A DNA stretch of 64,000 nucleotides from Diphasiastrum complanatum (GCA_029204225.1 CM055107.1:24945391-25009390); one strand, 5' to 3'; positions 34,253 through 49,190 are shown, counted from the stretch's first letter. Program-made: numbers and translations. Notes: generated by a model from the letters alone, not told the origin.

Positions 34253-34803
34253 ATAAATTAGCCTAAGTTTCATTTGAATAAACACTTTTTTGAAAATGTG
34301 GGAAAGTTGGTAGTCAAGTTTGAGTAGATTCATATTTAAAAGTTGGGTACATTGAATCTAGACCCAAAAATAGTAGGGTTTACATTTTGGAGGGAAAGCC
34401 AAGTGGCCAAATAGGGTTTGGACTTGCTACAAAAGGATGTAACTCGTGGAGGAGCAGATCTTTTCTCTTCTCTATCTCATTTCATGCTTATACATGGTTC
34501 TCTTAGGTTCTACTATCCATTGGTGCACTATACTTGTGATATTTTGCAATTCTATGTGTAGAATGATCAATATTTGCTATTTTCAGGTTCACACGTGTGA
34601 AATACAGTAGGGTACTATTTTTGTACAGATAGTAACTTCTATTTATGTTTTGGTTCATGTTTGATCAAGATCTATTAGAGTTTTTATCTCATTTTTTGTG
34701 TAGATGCTGATTTTTTCACATTGGCAAGATTGTTGGAGTTGATTGTTTTCTAACCAAAGATCAAAGGGACATTTTGGATCTTAGTAATTTGAAATCTTTC
34801 ACA
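34253..34803 (+). repeat. 5' LTR (visible part)
   Basis: Homology to the 3' LTR is clear from AAATTAGCCTAAGTTTCATT onward. It ends ATCTTTCACA, next to the PBS-like CGGTATCAGAGC at 34804. The true left end may lie up to about 110 bp further left, but I cannot align it. Confidence 0.75.
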
Positions 34804-34815
34804 CGGTATCAGAGC
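34804..34815 (+). promoter_or_regulatory. Copia primer-binding-site-like motif
   Basis: CGGTATCAGAGC is one base away from the usual TGGTATCAGAGC. Confidence 0.8.
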
Positions 34816-35379
34816 TTGTGTTTCAGGTTTTGAAGGAGGCAATCACATCTATCAATGATTTGGAAAAGATATCAATGCTAGAGCATGCTAGATTGGATTC
34901 TACACCAAAATCGAGTTTCTTGCATTTGTAGTTTGGATCCTTTGTAGATCAAAACTCTATATAGGTTATTTTTGAATTCTCATGGATTTGGCCCATTTTT
35001 TGATCATTGGATTAGCCTAAGTGGTGTCTAATAGATTGCATATCAAGTTTTTGGCATTTGCATATAGATTTTAAAATATTCATTTTTTTGTGATTTTGTC
35101 AAAACCTAATTTTGAGTGGATCTCTAGATAGTGAGATTGCTGGACTTCATTTTAGTGTGTTTTAATTTTTTAAAGTGGCAAGAGTCATTAGATTGAGGAT
35201 ACATCATAGGTTGATCAAGATTTCATGATTCTATGTGTTGATTTGCTTGGTATAAGTGCTAGAAGAGAATTTCAGAATATTTATATCCTTGTGATTTTTG
35301 TTTCAAAACATTTTTTGTTGCTCAAAGGAGTGCTTTGTGGATTGAAATAGGTTGAAAGAGAAGATCAGGTCAATGCTAC

Positions 35380-36126
35380 ATGGCTACATCAAGTGGAGTC
35401 ATGTTGGAAGCCAATGATAGGCTTACCTCAAGTAACTATTCATTGTGGAAAGTGAGGATGGAATCACTTCTTGACATCAATGATGTTTCGGATATTTTTT
35501 TAGGTCTAGAGGAGAGACCAGCAATACAACAAGATCAAGTGAGGTATGACAAGAGGCCCAAGAAGGCTCTACACATGATAAAGATGAATGTTACCAATGA
35601 GCTTCTCAAGAAAGTTGGTAAGAGTACTTCATCTAAGGATGTTTGGGATTCATTGAAGAAGCTTTATGAATCCAAGTCTACTTCTAGAGTGTTGACTCTA
35701 AGAAGACAAGTCTTTTCTTAAAAGAGTGAAAAAAATTCCAATACTTTTTTTTGAGAGTAAAAGCATTGAATGATGAGTTGGCTTGCATTGATGAGAGCAT
35801 AGAGAAGGAGTTATTCTTAATAGATTGTTGGATTCTCATGCTAACATTGTTTTTCCTATTCAAATAACTTTGTCAAGTTTGATTTATCTTCAAGAGATCT
35901 TGATCAATGAAGCTATAGGCTTCAAGCAAGAAGTGGATCTTCATCAACATCTTGAGTTGGAGAAGAGACTAATGTTCATCAAGGGCAAATTCAAAGGCAA
36001 AGCAAAAGTAAGTGGTCTAAAGGGCAAGATCAAGTAGATGCTTCTTCAAATGGAAAAAAGAAGAATAGATCAAAGCTTAAGTGCTTCTATTGTGGCATCA
36101 AAGGACACTTTGAAAGTGAGTGCTAG
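35380..36126 (+). pseudogene. Copia gag
   Basis: The ATG at 35380 starts MATSSGVMLEANDRLTSSNY and SLWKVRMESLLDINDVSDIF. The first 113 codons are open (stop at 35721), followed by frameshifts. The zinc knuckle CFYCGIKGHFESEC at 36082-36123 is intact (C-x2-C-x4-H-x4-C). Similar to the gag at 26569. Confidence 0.88.
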
Positions 36127-36183
36127 AAGAATAAGAGAGATCAAAGAGACAAGCAAGGTAATCTTACTCTTGATGAGGATGGT

Positions 36184-37600
36184 TTGGATGTTCAAGATGC
36201 AAATGATGATGCTTTTGTGATGTCTTCATGTATGCTTGTTAATGATGGAGATCTAGATCCATGGTGTATTGATAATGAAGCAAGTTCACACATGACTTTT
36301 CAGAAAGAGTATTTCACTTCTTTGATGAAATATGGAGATGACAAGAGGGTGATCTACACAACCAATGATGATGAGTGTGCAATCAAAGGGATTGGCACAA
36401 TTTCTGTTTCTCTCTCTACAAATAGGAATGTTCATTTGGAGGATGTCTTGTTTATTCCATCTATTACCAAGAATTTGCTTAGTGTGAGTCAATTGCTAAG
36501 TAAAGGCCTCAAAGTTGGGTTTGATGGACATGCTTGTATGATCAAAAGGAAGGATGTCTTGATTGGAAAAGGTAAAAGACAAGGAAAGTTGTTCAAACTA
36601 GATGCTTGTGTTATTGCTAACCAAGTTGGATGTGTTGCAAGAGACCAAATACCTTTTCAAAAGGTTTGGCATAAAAGGATGGGACACCTCAACTTTAATT
36701 CATTGGAGGTAATGGCTAGAAAGAAGGTTGTGATAGGTCTTCCAAGTTTCTTAAGTAGCATCAATCATGTTTGTGAGTCTTGTGCTTTGTCAAAGTCGCA
36801 TAGACTACCTTATGCTAGGTCTACATCTAGATCTACGAAGCCTTTTCAACTTGTACATTCGGATATTCTTGGAATTATTACAATTAGCAATAGTGGATCT
36901 AAGATGTATGTAACTTTCCTTGATGATTTTAGTAGATTGTGTTGGATCTGTCTACTAAAGAGCAAGGATGAAGTGTATGATGTCTTTGTTAAATTCAAGA
37001 ATGCAAGGGAGAATCAATTTTCCACAAGGATCAAGTGCTTAAGAAGTCACAATGGTGATGAGTACATATCTACCAAGTTCAAGGCCTTTTGTGATGAGCA
37101 TGGGATCAAGAAGGAGTATACAACACCAAGGACCCGACAACAAAATGGAGTGGCTAAAAGGAAGAATAGGACTTTATGTGAAAGTGCTAAAGCCATGAGG
37201 TTAAGTGCTAATCTTGATAAACCATTTTGGGATCAAGCCTTGTTTGTGTGCCAATTTCTTGTGCAATAGATGGTCGAGTGCTATTTTCGATGGAAGGACA
37301 CCTTTTGAGATGCTATTCAAGAGGAGGCCGAGTGTCAAATTTCTAAGAACCTTTGGATGCACATGCTATGTCAACATTACTCTTGATGATAGGACCAAGG
37401 AGGATCCATCTTCAAGAAGAGGTATTTTTGTTGGATATAGTGAGGTGAGTAAGGCCTACAAGGTTTACATTCCTTCTCCTAACAAAGTGATTTTTGGTAG
37501 AGATGTCATTTTTTATGAGGGGAACATTTCAAAGTGTCTTCAAGCAATGTTGATGGTGATGTGGATGGATCTAACATTCTTGATGTTGATGTAAAGAATC
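36184..37600 (+). pseudogene. Copia protease and integrase
   Basis: Open for 361 codons (36184-37269), then continuing in a new frame. The protease site is WCIDNEASSHMT: the Asp is kept but the Ser-Gly of DSG reads Asn-Glu, so activity is doubtful. Pre-integrase: VWHKRMGHLNFNS with CESCALSKSH, the HHCC zinc ligands. Integrase core: VTFLDDFSRLCW, CLRSHNGDEY (the family's SDNGGE reads SHNGDE, so the second catalytic Asp is lost) and RQQNGVAKRKNRTLCESA. A frameshift near 37265 is followed by GRTPFEMLFKRRPSVKFLRT and GIFVGYSEVSKAYKVYIPSP, the integrase C-terminal block. Confidence 0.9.
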
Positions 37601-38775
37601 CTACTTTAGATGGTGATGATGATGGACCTTCATCAAGTCAAAAGCCAAGGAGAACATCAAGAGAAAGACAAGTACTTTCAAGGCTCACATATGATAAAAA
37701 GGGTAAGCAAGTAGTTTTTGGAAATTATGTTGCTTTCCTAACCTCTTTTGATGAACCTACAAGTGTAGATGAAGCAAGGAAAAAAGAGGAGTGGATCCAA
37801 GCAATGGATCTTGAGTATCAAGCTCTTATGAAGAATGGAACATGGAGTTTGGTGGAGCTACCTAAGGACAAGAAAGCTATTGGATGCAAATGGATCTTCA
37901 AGGTGAAAACAAACCAAGATCGATAAATCAACAAGTACAAGACAAGGTTAATGGCAAAAGGATATGCTCAAGAACAAGGGATTGACTATGATGAGACCTT
38001 TGCACCTGTGGCAAAGATGGTAAGAATTTGAGTCAATATCTCACTTGCTACACTTTATAGATGAGATCTATGGAAAATGGACATTACAAATGCATTCTTG
38101 AATGGTGATCTTGAGGAGGAAGTGTACATGGAGCAACCCAAGAGCTACATTTCATCTACAAAGCCAAATCATGTGTGTCTACTACAAAAGACTTTATATG
38201 GCTTTAAACAAGCACCAAGGAGTTGGTATGATAAGCTTAACACTTTTTTACTCTCTCAAGGCTTTGTTTTGAGTGAGTATGATCATTCACTTTATTATAG
38301 GTTTTCTAAGTGTGATGTTACCATCTTGTTAATCTATGTGGATGATATCATCTTGAGTGGTGGAGTCAATCAAGATGTGGAGGATATCAAGAGTGCTCTT
38401 AAGAAGGAGTTTGAGGTGCATGATCTTGGTAACTTGCATTACAATTTGGGAATAGAAGTTATTAGATCTTCTCAATCTAATTTCATTTGTCAAGAGAAGT
38501 ATGCTAATTCTATTCTAGAAATGTTTCATATGGTAAATGCAAAAGCTAGTGATACACCTATGGAGTCTCATGTAAAGCTAACTATAAGAGGTAGTAAAAG
38601 ATCCTTCAAGGACATTACGCTCTATAGGAAGCTAGTTGGATCACTCATCTATCTAACCATTACTAGACCATATCTAAGCTATTGTGTTGGAACATTGAGT
38701 CAATTCATGCAAGATCCTAGTGAGGAGCATTGGAAGCTAGGAAAACAAGTTTTGAGATACATCATTGGAACTTGA
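37534..38775 (+). pseudogene. Copia reverse transcriptase
   Basis: It reads KKEEWIQAMDLEYQALMKNG then IGCKWIFKVKTNQD with a stop at 37924. [20 protein letters not shown] and [12 protein letters not shown] follow, then two more stops. 38077-38775 is open: MDITNAFLNGDLEEEVYMEQ, LQKTLYGFKQAPRSWYDKL and the catalytic YVDD at 38335-38346, followed by LGNLHYNLGIEVIRSSQSNF. The RT core is intact except for three stops upstream. Confidence 0.92.
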
Positions 38776-38787
38776 GATTTTGGCATA

Positions 38788-39303
38788 TTGTATGAGGGAT
38801 CATTACCTAACCATTTTGGATTTTCAGATTCGGACTATACTAGAGATATAATGGATAGCAAATTCATTAGTGCTCATTGTATTTTCATAGGTGATGGAGC
38901 TATATCATGGATGTCGAAGAAACAAGCCACTATCTCATTGTCATCTAGTGAGGCTGAGTACAAAGCTCTTACACATTGCACAAAGGAGATGTTATGGATC
39001 AAGAGAGTGATCAAGGATCTCCACTTGCTGGATTTTTCAAAGAGCCGAATCATCTTTTGTGACAATCAATCAGCCCAAAGGTTAGCAACCAATCCTATCT
39101 TTCATGCTAGGAGCAAGCATATTGAGGTCCAATATCATTTTGTGAGAGAGCAAGTCATTGCAAAGGAGGTGGAGCTTCAACATGTGTCCTCAAGGGAATA
39201 TATCTTCACCAAAGCATTGGAAAAGGACTTGTTCATGAAGCATAGGAAATCACTTGGAGTGTTATCAAAGTCCATGCTAAAACTAGTTAAAGATGGAGTG
39301 TGA
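38788..39303 (+). pseudogene. Copia RNase H
   Basis: Open for 171 codons after one stop. The acidic residues of DSDYTRDIMDSKFISAHCIF (first Asp), SSSEAEYKALTHCTKEMLWI (Glu) and FCDNQSAQRLATNPIFHARS (second Asp), together with KHIEVQYHFVREQV, match copia RNase H. The stop at 39301-39303 overlaps the first bases of the 3' LTR. Purine-rich AAAGATGGAG lies just before. Confidence 0.92.
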
Positions 39304-39710
39304 GAAATTCAACTAGTTTAGTCATATTTGCTACATTTGTTTATTTGGCAAATTGAGAACAACTTTATATTAGACTTAGAGTTTGACTTTTCAAAGTAAA
39401 TTAGTCTAAATTTCATTTGAATAAACACTTTTTGAAAGTGTGGGAAAGTTGGTAGTCGAGTTTGAGTAGATTTAAATTTAAAAGTTGGGTTCATTGAATC
39501 TAGACCCAAAAATAGTAGGGTTTACATTTTGGAGGGAAAGCCAAGTGGACAAATAGGGTTTGGACTTGCTACAAAAGGATGTAACTCGTGGAGGAGCAGA
39601 TCTTTTCTCTTCTCTATCTCATTTCATGCTTATACATGGTTCTCTTAGGTTCTACTATCCATTGGTGCACTATACTTGTGATATTTTGCAATTCTATGCG
39701 TAAAATGGTC
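39301..39710 (+). repeat. 3' LTR, left part
   Basis: It begins TGAGAAATTCAACTAG and matches the 5' LTR up to GCAATTCTATGCGTAAAATG and GTCAA. Homology stops at about 39710, where the CACTA element begins. Confidence 0.88.
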
Positions 39711-40010
39711 AAACGTGTACGTCACATTGCGACGTCCAAAGACGTTGCAAATGCTCTGACGTGGATGTCGCATTGCGACGTCTCGAAACTCAGTCGGATT
39801 CCGACGTCTGTAAACACAGAATGATACCAAAATTTCATCGACGGATGTCCGACGCCCATCAAACGTCCATCTGACATATGCTTGGACGTCGAAATCCGAC
39901 GTTCCATAAAGTTGTCGGATTCCGACGTCTGTTAACAGAATGATCAAAAAATATGTCTGACGTCTATCCGACGTGTTGGGACGTTGGATTCCGACGTCCC
40001 AAATTAGGTT
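39711..40010. repeat. Left subterminal repeat array of the CACTA element
   Basis: There are more than ten partial copies of CGACGT and TCGGATTCCGACGTC within 300 bp, for example near 39726, 39777, 39797, 39893, 39914 and 39990. Confidence 0.8.
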
Positions 40011-40555
40011 AAAAAGAATAAAAAATGCATAAAAAACAGCGCGCACATTTTTATCGGGCTGTTCTTGGGGTTGAGTTCTTGGAGAAGCGATGTTCGTGAA
40101 CTGTTTTTAAAACAATATTTTGAGTTGCATTCAACATTTGGATCAAACAACAAAGTAAGCATGAGATACTTTTCATTCTTAGATTACTTTTCATTTTATA
40201 TTTTATTGCATTACTTCATGTTCATTATGAATGACAATACTTTATTGCATTGCCTTGTGCACATCATAAATTTCATTTAGATTTTTAGATATAATATTGA
40301 TTGTTGTTTTGAAATCCGACATTGCACATGGCTCTAATTTCTTAGTTGATTATTACGTCAATCCACGTCCCTAAATTTGACATTGCAATTTTTGAAAAAA
40401 AAAAAGATTTCACATATAAAAGCAATGGCAATATAGCACGATCATTTGCAATAATAATATTTCTCATAATATGAATTAATGTATTACAAAATTGGTGCTT
40501 TAATATCGCACGAGTCTTTCTAGATCTAACATCAACTAAAACTTATAAACCTAAT
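40011..40555. other. Non-coding interval between terminal array and TNPA-like gene
   Basis: AT-rich, with no gene seen. It should contain the TNPA-like 3' UTR. Confidence 0.4.
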
Positions 40556-41521
40556 CTACTCGTCGTCGTCGTGACGTCCAGTCTGCATGAACACAAGCAA
40601 ACAAACTACATTAATATTTAATACTTGATCGTATTAAATTAAATAAAATTGACGTCGAAATACAAACCACATTAGTATAAATACAAAAACTAGTACTTAC
40701 ATGTGGAGGATGACCCTCGCACTTTAGTTTGTCGACTAATGAGTCATACGATTCCCTGAAGGCAAATTTGTACTCCTCCTTAGTTGGCAGACGTCCATAG
40801 TCTGCCAACTATCCATGCATTCAATTGAAGCTGAAACTAATTTAGGGCTACGTTGAAGCAGCTAGTCATAATGCATATTAAAAAATAAAAACATATAAAA
40901 TCAAAGATAAACTATAAGAGTAGTGTAAGTTCACTTACCATGCCTACTTGCAATCCCACCTTTCCGCTCGAGCCCAACCTAGGATCGTCTATCCCATACA
41001 TCCTAGCTGCCGCAGCATCTTTTTGAATCTTGTATTTATCTGGTGTTCGTTCATCCGCTTTTACATGGTTCCAATCATTTCTTGAACACCAAGAAGGCTT
41101 GGATTGCCCATCCCTATAAGCTCATCGTGCCATATCACGAGGATGCCTAATCCATAAGCTCATATGCTTATGAATTTCCTTCTCCTCGAATTCCTCTTCT
41201 TGTTGGAATTCGTCACGAAGGGTACCAATAACCTGTCGTATATCGGCGGCAAGTTGTTCGGACCATTTACTAAATAATTTGTCGCCAAAACCACCCTCTC
41301 TTTTCTATTGGCAATTATATTGCCTTGAGGATCCACATCATAATAAGGATTTGTGGATGACTCTTCGGTGGGGGCAGGAGCCGCGGCCTCTTGGGAGGGA
41401 CCACCCTCATTTTGGCTAACTCGGGAGTTAATGATTTATATAAATTGTTTACAAAGTCTCCGGAGCTTTCACCACTGCCTAACCCCGACATGATTACTAC
41501 ATTCATAAACATGCAATACAT
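40556..41521 (-). pseudogene. CACTA TNPA-like DNA-binding protein gene
   Basis: On the minus strand, exon-like blocks start at ATG 41519-41521 (MYCMFMNVVIMSGLGSGESS, then DFVNNLYKSLTPELAKMRVV). After a frame change comes WSEQLAADIRQVIGTLRDEF with a long acidic run. HPRDMAR, a stop, then AYRDGQSKPSWCSRNDWNHV and DAAAARMYGIDDPRLGSSGK lead to a donor GTAAGTGAAC near 40938. An exon then reads YGRLPTKEEYKFAFRESYDS up to GTAAGTAC near 40700, and a last exon gives TGRHDDDE and a stop at 40556-40558. Location, opposite strand to TNP2 and a repetitive R/K/A-rich central part fit the plant TNPA/Ptta-type protein that binds subterminal repeats. The call is by context as much as by motif. Confidence 0.6.
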
Positions 41522-41789
41522 TACAATAAGCCCTAATATATCGAAATGAAGTAGAAAAAAAATCGATTACAGAACTTTAATGCATATTGGAGTGGGACTA
41601 TCATACATGTGTTAACAAAAGAAGAGAGATATGTGTGTAGAGCTCGAACCTGCACCAAGATTGGCATAAAAATCATGTAAGCGACAATGTATAAGAATAG
41701 GTATATCTGAAAATTAAAACATTAGAATCATACAATAATTTTATGCTATTTGTGTTTTGTACTTGTGCATATATGCAATTTATCACAAC

Positions 41790-44700
41790 GAGATGATTTA
41801 CATTCAGATCAGTCTAGCGATGAAGGCAGTACTCAAGTTAACAGGGTAAGTAATAAATATGCATGTGTTTTTGTTCATAAAAACTTTGTTATTATAAGTT
41901 AAAATATTGTGCTAAAGTGACATGTACTTGATTTTTGTTTCTCGTAGAGAAATTATTTTCAAAATAAAATATGGTGCACATGCCTCAAGTGTGATGGACA
42001 AAAGATGCGTGAAAGACGCATTGTTGAAAATCATTTGTGGAAGTTTGGACGAAAAGAAGAAGGTCAACCATTGAATTTGGAAGACGTTGAGGTTTGTTAA
42101 TTTTATATGATTGTTTTTTATTATAATCTTCGTCAATCTATATATGTCACTTATGAAATTTGTTTCATGTGTGTAGCCAATACATCAAATGCCATTCCAC
42201 GGAGTTGATCCATCCGTGTTTAGTTACAATCAATGTCAAGTTTTGATAGACATGAGAAAACAAAGAATGAAACAAATTGAAGAGACAAACACAATTGGAA
42301 AAAAGAATAATCAACTTGATTCTAATGATTATGATGATAAGGTACAACACGATGAAGCGATGCACAACATGTTTGAATCTTACTTTGAAACAAATGAGAA
42401 TGATGATATGCATGCATCTTCTAATGAAAACGGAGATCACGAACAATTTGAGATGGATGAAGACGACATTCTATTGCGCAAGGAAGTAGACACTCTTCTA
42501 TATCCTGGAGCATCCATTTCGAGACTAGCTACGTCAATTCTTATTCTAAACCTTCAAGCAATATACAAATGGAGTGATCATAGTGTGACATCTTTATTCG
42601 GGTACTTAACGCATAACACAACTATTATACTTTATAGCATATTTACATTAAGTTAATTTTTTTTCTTTTTCAACAACTCACATTGCTCTTTTTTTAGGTC
42701 GTTGCATCGAATACCTCCGAAAGAAAATGTGATATCTAAAACACAAAAAAAAACACGAAAGATGATGACCATGCTTGGAATGGATTATGACACAATACAT
42801 GCATGTCCAGATGACCATGTTCTATATAGAGGTGAGCATTCAGAATAGCTTCAATGTCCAGTGTGTAACGATTCACGTTTTTGAGATGACGTACAAGGGG
42901 ATAAAGTGCCACAAAAAGTGTTACGACATTTTCCAATTATCCCACGATTGCAACGTTTATTTCGATGTAAATCTTGGGCACAACTAATGGTTTGGCATGT
43001 CAAAAATCGATCTACAAATGATGTGATGTGATCATGGAAACATATTGAAGACCAATGGCCCGAGTTTAAAAATGAACCTCGTAATTTGAGATTTGGCCTT
43101 GCTATGGATGGCGTAAATCCTTTTAGCGTTCAAGTGTCAACTTGGTCCACATGGCCAGTTGTGCTCATTAATTACAACATACCTCCATGGTTGAGTATTA
43201 AAACGGGACACTTGTTATTGGCTTTATTGATTCTAGAAAAGTACAAGGCCAAGAACATGGATGTGTATCTTGCACCTTTGATCGATGAATTGTGCATTCT
43301 TTGGAATGGTATTCATGCTTACGACATCTTGAGACCTTTACAACAACAAAACTTCATTGTTCGTGGAATTTTAATGTGGATGATGCATGACTACCCCGGT
43401 TTAAGCGAATGTTCAGGTATCTATATAATGAATCTAATCCATTTTAGGGATATCATTTGAGTCTATTTAACTAAGCTTATGTTTAATTTGGTTTATGAAC
43501 TATGCAGGTTTAATTACATCGGGTTACAACGCATGTTATATTTGTGGACCACTTTTGGAGGCTCGACATAGCACAAATATGTTAAAAAAAGTGGTGTACA
43601 AAAATCATCGCAAATTCTTGCTGCCTGGTCGTCCTTTTCAAAGGTTGAATAGGCGATTTTTTGGAGGGCGAGGAGATAATCCTCTAACTACACCACCACC
43701 CCCACGCATGGGAGTAGTGGAATGGCATGGTAAATGGCTCAAACATCACGATGTTAATTCTTCATGGAATGAATCCATTGATGGTATGAAACGGTTGTCT
43801 ATTTTTCATAAATTACCCTATTGGAGGAATTTATTGATAAACCATCTATTGGGTCCTATGCACATATTCAAAAACGTCGGTGAATCCTTATGGAACCACA
43901 TCATTGGCATAAAAGACAACTCCGCAACTCGTAAAGATCTACAAGCGGCCGATGTGAAAAGACCGTATTGGATTCAATACACTGAAGGTGGAGATGAGAT
44001 TCTACCTAGCGTGTCGTGGATTCTTACAAAAGACAACTCTCATATGTTAAACATGTCATAAAACAAATGAGAACTCCAATAGGCTATGCACATTCTTTAT
44101 GCAAGTCATTTACCAAAGATGGTTAATTAAGTGAATGGAAATCACGTGATTGGCATAAGATGTTGCAATTCATACTTCCACTTTCTATTCGAGGTCTCTT
44201 CAACGATGACGTACGAAATATGCTTTACAATTTGTCATCGATGATTAGGTTTGTATATTTCTTTAAGCACTTGTATAAATATGTGATATTTCAATTTTTT
44301 TTATGTGTTAAACAATCTAATGTACTATCAATCTTGCAGGTGGAGTTCCTCAAAAGAAATAAAAAATAGTGAATTGGATTCCATGAAAATCCAGATGATT
44401 GAAAAGGTATGTTTGTTGGAAAGAGATTTTTCAACTTCCTTTTTGAATATACAAGTTCATCTTCTAGTGCATTTGGTCGAAGAAGTATCAATTGCAGGAC
44501 CTGTGCACACGAGATGGATGTTCTACCTTGAGTGCTTTATGAAAGTTTTGAAGAGATTTGTGAGATAAAAGGAAAGGCCAGAAGGTAGCATTGCAGAAAG
44601 TTCGCTTGTATAGGAATCTTTGTTTTATATCACCGAAATAATCTCACAATTGCATCCTGCAAGTCCAAAAATGTGGTGTGAAGAAGAAGATGAACGTGTT

Positions 44701-46040
44701 AAGGGTGAAGTACCACAAGGAAATGGTTTGCAAAAAAGACTTTCACCTCAATTAAAAGAGAAAATTGACACATTCATATTATATATTTGTGGAGAAATGG
44801 AAAAGTGGATTTCAAGGTATGAAGAAGCCAAAAAGGAAAAAAAACATAACATTGAAACGAAGAAGAAATATCAACTGAAGAAGAAGAAGGGCGTTGGAGA
44901 ACGACGAACCTTTGGAGCCTTTACCTTCAAAATGCTCTCGTGAATGGGTTTTTGATACGATGCTAAAAACATTCGAAAACGAAGAAGAAGTGACCAAATT
45001 AGAATGGGAATTTGTTCGCGGATATGGATGGAAGGTTAGTGTAATATTGTTTATGTGAAGTTTTGTTTTTGTACTACTCAATATATGAATAGTATTTCTA
45101 ATTACACACATTTGTTTTTTTTTTTTGTGTTTTAGTATACATTATACAATGTCATGTGGGCATATGGACACCATTACCATGTTGAGAGAGTTGACAACAA
45201 GCGACGTACACATGATTGTGGTATAATGGCCAACTTTCAACAAGAGAGTCGTTCTAGTCCGAGGGACCCTAATGTCATTTCGGACGACCTAGACTATGTC
45301 GGCACATTACAACATATATATGAAGTCGATTACAAGACTAACGGCAAATACTTTATTTTTGACATAAAATGGTTTAAGGTCATTTATCGTGGAAGCAACG
45401 CCACGATTAGAAATGATAACTGAAAGTTTTTTCAAATCGACTCAACAAAATGTATATCAATGGACTCTCATGACACTTTAGTATTGCCACGACATTGCGA
45501 ACAAGTGAGACTCTAAAATTTCAATGTCATTAATATTTGCAATCCAATTATTTATGTATCAATCTTATGATACTAACTTAATTTTTTTTAATTCTTTGGC
45601 AGATTATATTCCATCTAGATCGAATAGACCCAAGACGGTGGTATGTGATCCAACTTAATGCAAGAAAACGACGCATGTTTGAAGGAAAAGATATTGTTGA
45701 ATTGGATACACACGACGAACCACCACCCAATTTTGGCGACGTTTTGGAAGAACCTGAACCGCTCATCCAAACTCCAAATGATGTCGAAATGATGGGAGAA
45801 GAAGGTACAAATGAAAATGATGAGATTCCTACGATCGTACAAGACCAAATTGGGGATAATTTGAGGCCCTTACGTTTGGATGAGATAGAATTATAAGAAG
45901 AGGAGATTGAATATGAGAGTGACTCACATCATGAAAGAGACACGATCGAAAATTTACAATTATACCTAGACCTAGATTCAGATGAGTGTCAAGACTTGTG
46001 TGGTGATGAAAATGATGTAAATGATGAGAATGATCTATGA
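41790..46040 (+). pseudogene. CACTA TNP2-like transposase, multi-exon
   Basis: Exon blocks with GT-AG borders: about 41790-41850; 41948-42093 (CTCLKCDGQKMRERR, the N-terminal zinc-like region); 42178-42600 (acidic, then YPGASISRLATSILILNLQA); 42699-43416, Transposase_21, with CPVCNDSRF, KVLRHFPIIPRLQRLFRCKS, EFKNEPRNLRFGLAMDGVNP, TWPVVLINYNIPPWL and DVYLAPLIDELCILWNGI; 43506-44245 with YNACYICGPLLEARHS; 44341-44940, DUF4218-like, with VHTRWMFYLECFMKVLKRFV and ERPEGSIAES; and 45136-46040, DUF4216-like, with KYFIFDIKWFKVIYRGSN and RWYVIQLNARKRRMF plus an acidic tail. The domain order is that of plant TNP2. At least five stops (for example within EHSE-LQCPVC, RF-DDV and DVM-SWK) and a frameshift near 44055 inactivate it. 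Confidence 0.9.
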
Positions 46041-46679
46041 TTATCTATTCATCTTTTTTTTATATTCATCGCAATATTTTTTATGTATATTTTTATAGAT
46101 AGAGTTGAATGTGATAATTATAATACCCGAACCTTGCGGTTATGTCCTATTTTAGAATGTCACCACATATTCCCTCCCTGCGGCGTGTACGTTTTTCCAT
46201 GCAAGTTGGAAAGATTAGAACCTCGCCTTTAACGGGAGAAAAGTAAGGGCTACACACCTTCCTAGGATTGGGGATTTTAATTATCTACATTTCACCTTTG
46301 TATATTAATTAATTGCTAGTGTATGCGATAAAATATGATATTGCTTTGAACAAAATGAAAATTATGAATTACGTTTAATTTTTTACTATGTTAGATAACA
46401 TATTCTAATAATAAAACAAATTGAAACAACACAAACTCACCGGTAAACTCACTCAAAGCTTCACTCGAAGCTTAAGTGCAAACGTGCAATTGCTCGCTCT
46501 TTACACGCTTGCTCTCTTTTTTTGAATATTTTTGTCACATGCACAAGCAATTAAAAATAACACTATATCACACAATTAAACCATTATAATAAGCAAATTC
46601 AAACATACAATTACCATCAAACATTATCAAGTCATCTACTACTATAAATTTTAATCAAAACACACTCACACACATACAC
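46041..46679. other. Non-coding interval 3' of TNP2-like gene
   Basis: No gene. AT-rich with AC-rich patches leading into the microsatellite cluster. Confidence 0.4.
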
Positions 46680-48420
<1,741 letters not shown>

Positions 48421-48779
48421 TACAAATCTAATAATCCTAATTCTACTATCGTAAATAATACTAATAATCTATTACAAGACCATTCAAAACCATTTTAAAT
48501 CAATGCAAAATTTAAAAACACACACACACTCTCTCTCTCTCCATCTCTTTTATCTTTCACACTCTCTATCTCCTCTTAAAACAAACAAACAAACATCAAC
48601 CTCAAACAAATAAACAAAAAGCAAAACAAACAAAAATCAAGCACCAACCTCAAACAATGATCTTCAAGCACGTTCAAGCATTGATCTTCAAGACCTCAAG
48701 CCCTCAAGCACTGATCGCCCTCAATCGCTCCAAAGACGCTCAAATCTGCAAAAGACAAAGTGAAAGAGGAGGCGTTGGA
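48421..48779. other. Non-coding interval before the right terminal array
   Basis: AAAC-rich and CAAGC-rich short repeats (near 48580-48720). No gene. Confidence 0.4.
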
Positions 48780-49190
48780 TCACGCGAATTGGAAGATTGA
48801 AACAGACGTCGGAATCCGATGGCCTCCAAACACGTCGAAATCTGACATCTGTGCCCTTTTAGGCTCGGACAAATGTGCCAGATGCCGTGGACAGGCTTTT
48901 TGGCTTGCCGACGTGGACGTCAGAATCCGACGCACGTCGGATTCTGACGTCCACGTCGGATTACACTTTTTTTTTAAAATCTATGACAGGTCATATCCAC
49001 GTCTGCAAGTCGGAATCCGACATGTCGGACTCCGACGTGCCTTTGAAAAATTGGTTGCCACCCATATTTCCCAATCGCCGGACTCTGATTTTCGGATTTT
49101 TTACTTGGACGTCAGACCTCGACGTGTCGGATTGCGACGGATTATGAAATTATCGAGCATACGTCGGACGCGGACGTCGAAATTTGCGCG
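48780..49190. repeat. Right subterminal repeat array of the CACTA element
   Basis: It contains GACGTCGGAATCCGATGG, GTCGGATTCTGACGTCCACG and many similar units in both orientations. Motif content matches the left array. A 171-codon frame over it is a by-product of the repeats. Confidence 0.8.
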
